Positions 61,112 through 64,000 of a stretch of 64,000 bases of DNA are shown in pieces; the stretch's first letter is position 1; each line of letters begins with the position of its first letter. Origin of the DNA: Rhodopseudomonas sp. (GTDB taxonomy: Bacteria; Pseudomonadota; Alphaproteobacteria; Rhizobiales; Xanthobacteraceae); the NCBI RefSeq assembly GCF_013377015.1, contig NZ_JACABA010000005.1, positions 62,001 to 126,000 of the forward strand, given 5' to 3'. Under the pieces are notes generated by a model. It was not told where the DNA came from. It searched no databases and saw nothing but the letters and a program-made list of their open reading frames with translations. Both the position numbers and the translations under genes were made by a program.

Positions 61112-62133
61112 GCCTGGTCTCAGCCATCATCGGCGCCGCCGAACACGTTCCTCCGCCTGACATCGTGATCCGCACCGCGATCCGGCGGCTGTGTACACGA
61201 ACTGCGACCAAGCTCGCGCTGGGCAATCCCGAAGCCGACGCCGCGTTCGCACGCGAGATGGCGGCGCGCGCCATCGCCGAACATGCCGACGCCGCCAACG
61301 CCCAGCACTACGAAGTGCCGGCGGCGTTCTTCGGCAAGGTCCTCGGACCGAACCGCAAATACTCGTCGTGCTTCTACAAGGAGCCGCAGTCGACGCTGCA
61401 GGAGGCCGAAGAGGAAGCGCTGCGGCAGACCATCGAGCACGCCGATCTCGCCGACGGCCAGTCGATCCTCGAACTCGGTTGCGGCTGGGGTTCGCTGTCG
61501 CTGACGATGGCGCGGCAGTTTCCCAACGCCCGCATCGTCGCGGTGTCGAATTCGGCATCGCAACGCGAGTACATCGAAACCGCGGCCGCGGCGCGCGGCC
61601 TGAGCAATCTGCGCGTGGTGACGCGCGACATGAATCATTTCGACCCCGGCGCGAAATTCGATCGCATCGTGTCGGTCGAAATGTTCGAGCACATGATGAA
61701 CTGGCGCGAATTGATGATCCGGCTGCGGTCGTGGCTGCGGCCGGACGGCCGGTTCTTCATGCATATTTTCACCCATCGTTCCGGCGCCTATTTGTTCGAC
61801 CGCGCCGACGCCGAGGACTGGATCGCGCAGCATTTCTTCACCGGCGGGGTGATGCCGAGCCATCATCTGATCCGGCAATATGCCGACCTGTTCGAGGTCG
61901 AGAAAGAATGGCGCTGGAGCGGTAAGCATTATCAGCGCACGGCGGAAGACTGGCTGACGAATTTCGACGCGCATCGTCGCGACATCGGCAGCATCCTGCG
62001 CCCGGTCTATGGCCGCGAAACCGCGCTGTGGATGCGGCGCTGGCGCTGGTTCTTCCTCGCCACCTCCGGCCTGTTCGGCTACGCCGACGGCAGCGAGTGG
62101 GGCGTCAGCCATTATCGCATGAAGGCGGCGTGA
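61108..62133 (+). CDS. Cyclopropane-fatty-acid-synthase-like SAM methyltransferase
   Basis: A 341-aa methyltransferase of the mycolic acid cyclopropane/CFA synthase family. The SAM loop is ILELGCGWGSLSLTMA near residue 119, and the family's VEMFEHMMNW catalytic-side motif is near 190. HYEVPAAFFGKVLGP appears at about residue 67 in place of a longer N-terminal domain. It is shorter than E. coli Cfa (382 aa). The pairing with DUF1295 is typical of alphaproteobacterial lipid clusters. Whether it makes a cyclopropane or methylated unsaturated acid is unknown. Confidence 0.88.
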   Translation: MSLVSAIIGAAEHVPPPDIVIRTAIRRLCTRTATKLALGNPEADAAFAREMAARAIAEHADAANAQHYEVPAAFFGKVLGPNRKYSSCFYKEPQSTLQEAEEEALRQTIEHADLADGQSILELGCGWGSLSLTMARQFPNARIVAVSNSASQREYIETAAAARGLSNLRVVTRDMNHFDPGAKFDRIVSVEMFEHMMNWRELMIRLRSWLRPDGRFFMHIFTHRSGAYLFDRADAEDWIAQHFFTGGVMPSHHLIRQYADLFEVEKEWRWSGKHYQRTAEDWLTNFDAHRRDIGSILRPVYGRETALWMRRWRWFFLATSGLFGYADGSEWGVSHYRMKAA

Positions 62134-62410
62134 CAAGCCTCACGCGCAGGATCATCCCTCGGATTGTTGCCTGACGATGAGGCGCCGTATGGAATCGGCG
62201 CGGGGTTCCGCAACGATGTCGTGCGCCGACTTGCCCGATCACAACCCGGTGAGCGAAGTGCTTGCCAATTCGTGAACGGGAAAAGTTCGGCTTAACGATC
62301 AACTAACTACAGCGAACTAATCGCCGGCGTCGATCGATTGCGGCGCTGCAAAATTGATCCCACGCAATGTCACCCAGCGGTATTTTTTCTAGTTTGTCGA
62401 CACAACGACA

Positions 62411-62614
62411 ATGGTGAGGTGTGACGTGTATCTGGATTCCCTCGGATCGCTGGTCTTGTTCCTGGCTTGTGGTGTCGGCCCCGCGGTGATCGCGTATCTG
62501 GTGTTGGACGACGTCTGGCAGCACGTGTTTCCGCGTCAACCGCAGCCTGAACCGGCGGTTCCGTTGGCGTTGGTGAAGCCGATCAGCGCGCGGCGCTTCG
62601 GCTGGTTCGGCTAG
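62411..62614 (+). CDS. Small membrane protein (one helix)
   Basis: A 67-aa product: a short lead, the hydrophobic segment SLVLFLACGVGPAVIAYLVLDDV (about residues 12-34), then a proline-rich and basic C-terminus ending SARRFGWFG. It begins ATG at 62411, with GGTGAG nearby. I recognise no family; coding is supported by length and a clean hydrophobic block only. It is 277 bases past the previous gene. The intervening spacer holds no clear gene. Confidence 0.5.
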   Translation: MVRCDVYLDSLGSLVLFLACGVGPAVIAYLVLDDVWQHVFPRQPQPEPAVPLALVKPISARRFGWFG

Positions 62615-62687
62615 TCGGCTTCTTGAAATCTTCGACAACCATGCCCCGCCGGCAGAACGGCGGGCGCCAGACAGTGGAGATGACGCC

Positions 62688-62891
62688 TTGACTATTATTG
62701 CATTGATCGCAGGAATCTATCTGCTGGTCGGACTGATCGCCATTGCGGGGCTGATCGCGGGTGGCCGCGAAGCCACGGCCGAGACGCCGCACTGGAAGCG
62801 GTTCGACGACGCGCATTATTGGGACGAGCGGGCAGAAGATTGGCGGCCCCATGAGGATGTCGCCTGCGGTTCGCAGCCCGCGGCGGCCTGA
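62688..62891 (+). CDS. Small membrane protein with C-terminal polar tail
   Basis: A 67-aa product. The first 25 residues form a transmembrane or signal-anchor helix (IIALIAGIYLLVGLIAIAGLIAG). The tail has TPHWKRFDDAHYWDERAEDW, rich in Trp, Asp and His. The start is TTG at 62688 with GGAG upstream; no ATG fits the helix. It follows the other small gene by 73 bases on the same strand. Function unknown. Confidence 0.5.
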   Translation: MTIIALIAGIYLLVGLIAIAGLIAGGREATAETPHWKRFDDAHYWDERAEDWRPHEDVACGSQPAAA

Positions 62892-62985
62892 ACGGCTTCT
62901 CACCAAGCATTTCGATCGATCGCCAGAGCAACGGGCGACCGCCATTGCGGCCAGCCAGCATTGGTCCGTCAGGCTGGCCCGCCGC

Positions 62986-63588
62986 TTACGCCTTCGGGCA
63001 GGTCGGCGGGGTGTCGTCTGACCATTCCGGCGCGGCGATGCACAGCTCTTCGATCCCGAGCAGCCCGATCGCCCGCATCGCCATGTGGTCGATCAACTCC
63101 TGCAACGAGTGCGGCCGCAGATAGAACGCTGGCGACAGCGGCGCCACGATAGCGCCGCTCTCGGTGGCCTGCGCCATGGCGCGGATATGTCCGAGATGCA
63201 GCGGGCTTTCGCGCAGCATCAGCACCAGGCGGCGGCGCTCCTTCAGTTGCACGTCGGCGGCGCGGACCAGCAGATTGTCGAGATTGCCGGTGGCGATCGC
63301 CGACATCGACCGGATCGAGCACGGCGCCACGATCATGCCGGCGGTCCGAAATGATCCCGACGCGATGCTGGCGCCGACATCGTTGATGCCGTGACGACGA
63401 TGGACCAGGGCGGTGGCCTCCGCCAAAGCCGAGGCGCCGACCTCGTAGGCGACAGTACGCTCCGCCGCCGCCGAGACCACCAGATGGATCTCGCAGTCGG
63501 TGGCGGCGAGCAGTTCGACGACGCGGAGTCCGACCGCGGCGCCGGACGCGCCGCTGATACCGACGATGACGCGATGCGGTCCGCTCAT
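62986..63588 (-). CDS. ubiX: Flavin prenyltransferase (UbiX)
   Basis: A 200-aa flavoprotein. [24 protein letters not shown] (residues 6-29) is the UbiX FMN-binding opening, followed by [23 protein letters not shown] near residue 78 and [18 protein letters not shown] with the prenyl-binding Arg. UbiX makes prenylated FMN, the cofactor of UbiD. It overlaps the upstream ubiD stop by 4 bases (ATGA). Along with UbiD it serves ubiquinone synthesis or aromatic (de)carboxylation. Confidence 0.94.
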   Translation of the reverse strand: MSGPHRVIVGISGASGAAVGLRVVELLAATDCEIHLVVSAAAERTVAYEVGASALAEATALVHRRHGINDVGASIASGSFRTAGMIVAPCSIRSMSAIATGNLDNLLVRAADVQLKERRRLVLMLRESPLHLGHIRAMAQATESGAIVAPLSPAFYLRPHSLQELIDHMAMRAIGLLGIEELCIAAPEWSDDTPPTCPKA

Positions 63589-64000
63589 GAGCTGTGCCTG
63601 CGCTGAAGCGGGTGCGCGGCGAGCCCGGGACCGAGCCCGAGGCTGGACCACATCGCGTCGACCCGGGCGATCACCGCCTTGTCCATCTCCAGCACCTTGC
63701 CCCATTCCCGCGCCGTCTCGGCGCCGATCTTGTTGGTGGCGTCGATGCCGAGCTTGCCGCCCAGGCTCGGTTTCGGCGAAGCAAAATCAAGGTAATCGAT
63801 CGGGGTGTCGGCGATCGACACCAGATCGCGTGACGGATCGGAGCGGGTCGACACCGCCCACATCACATCGGCCCAGTCGCGGACATTGACGTCGTCGTCG
63901 ACGATGATCAACAGCTTGGTGTAGCTGAACTGCGGCAGCATCGACCACAGCCCCATCATCAGCCGTCGCGCCTGGCCGGGATAGCGCTTGCTGATCGACG
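63585..64000 (-). CDS. ubiD: UbiD-family decarboxylase, C-terminal part (cut by window edge)
   Basis: The last 138 codons of a prenyl-FMN-dependent decarboxylase run off the window edge. [39 protein letters not shown] is the canonical UbiD stretch, and [16 protein letters not shown] follows near the end. UbiD removes carboxylate from 4-hydroxy-3-polyprenylbenzoate in ubiquinone synthesis; paralogues act on phenolic acids. Operon with ubiX by the ATGA overlap. Only the end is visible, so the subfamily is open. Confidence 0.9.
   Translation of the reverse strand, partial: SISKRYPGQARRLMMGLWSMLPQFSYTKLLIIVDDDVNVRDWADVMWAVSTRSDPSRDLVSIADTPIDYLDFASPKPSLGGKLGIDATNKIGAETAREWGKVLEMDKAVIARVDAMWSSLGLGPGLAAHPLQRRHSS

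Noticed and set aside
62134-62410. Possible gene or CtrA box in the spacer before the small membrane genes
   Set aside because: TTAACGATCAACTAA resembles TTAA-N7-TTAA with one mismatch but has no supporting context, and no frame with coding character was seen.

Overview
The window is a high-GC, gene-dense chromosomal segment of an alphaproteobacterium. The cell-cycle adaptor genes cpdR and rcdA, a DUF1192 protein, a class I lysyl-tRNA synthetase, an mmgR/suhB-type small RNA and rhizobial-style palindromic repeats all point to the Bradyrhizobium/Rhodopseudomonas group (Nitrobacteraceae). This placement is inferred from gene content; no database was searched. I saw no prophage, CRISPR array, insertion sequence or rRNA.

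Region 1-3.5 kb (minus strand): the start of a thioesterase, a nitronate monooxygenase, two exported proteins, a DedA-like membrane protein and a HisE-like pyrophosphohydrolase. Region 3.5-12.7 kb (minus strand): a nearly uninterrupted protocatechuate 4,5-cleavage operon (ligR, galD/ligU, ligJ, ligK, a DUF1932 dehydrogenase, ligI, ligA, ligB, ligC), enough to convert protocatechuate to pyruvate plus oxaloacetate. An orphan TctC/Bug solute-binding protein lies upstream. The DUF1932 gene has no assigned step. Region 12.8-18.2 kb: an Old Yellow Enzyme, a large FAD dehydrogenase, small exported proteins and a SCO1-type copper chaperone.

Region 18.2-22.1 kb: a quorum-sensing locus (luxR, luxI, a 64-aa protein, then a membrane glycosyltransferase with an N-terminal MshEN-like domain), all on the minus strand. 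A hairpin covers the luxI Shine-Dalgarno and a 21-bp palindrome lies between luxI and the small gene. Region 22.1-35.5 kb: a polar amino-acid binding protein, lysK, a TauD-type dioxygenase, two divergent short-chain dehydrogenases, a DUF459 SGNH-like protein with altered catalytic blocks, a DapA-family lyase, a lytic transglycosylase, LysE and TauE/SafE transporters and a LysR regulator.

Region 35.5-41.3 kb: hisN, an intergenic small RNA matching mmgR/suhB, N-formylglutamate amidohydrolase, cpdR, tRNA-Val(GAC) and an ABC-2-type exporter pair. Region 41.4-47 kb: a LysR gene divergent from an operon of a StyA-like flavoprotein monooxygenase, an EthD-family protein and a StyB-like flavin reductase, followed by wrbA and a pirin with its divergent LysR regulator.

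Region 47-64 kb: a stand-alone DsbD N-terminal domain, YqgE/AlgH, a membrane GGDEF/EAL protein (degenerate GGDEF, intact EAL), a quinone oxidoreductase, DUF1192, a second small-RNA candidate, rcdA, rpmE, an ABC exporter, a ParE-type toxin-antitoxin pair, a GNAT acetyltransferase, an OmpA/MotB-like plus MotA/TolQ-like pair, a DUF1295 plus cyclopropane-synthase-like pair, two tiny membrane proteins, and ubiX with the end of ubiD. Palindromic repeats of at least four types sit between genes. The strongest leads for new biology are the StyA/EthD/StyB operon, the DUF1932 gene in the lig operon, the quorum-sensing/glycosyltransferase locus and the two small-RNA candidates.
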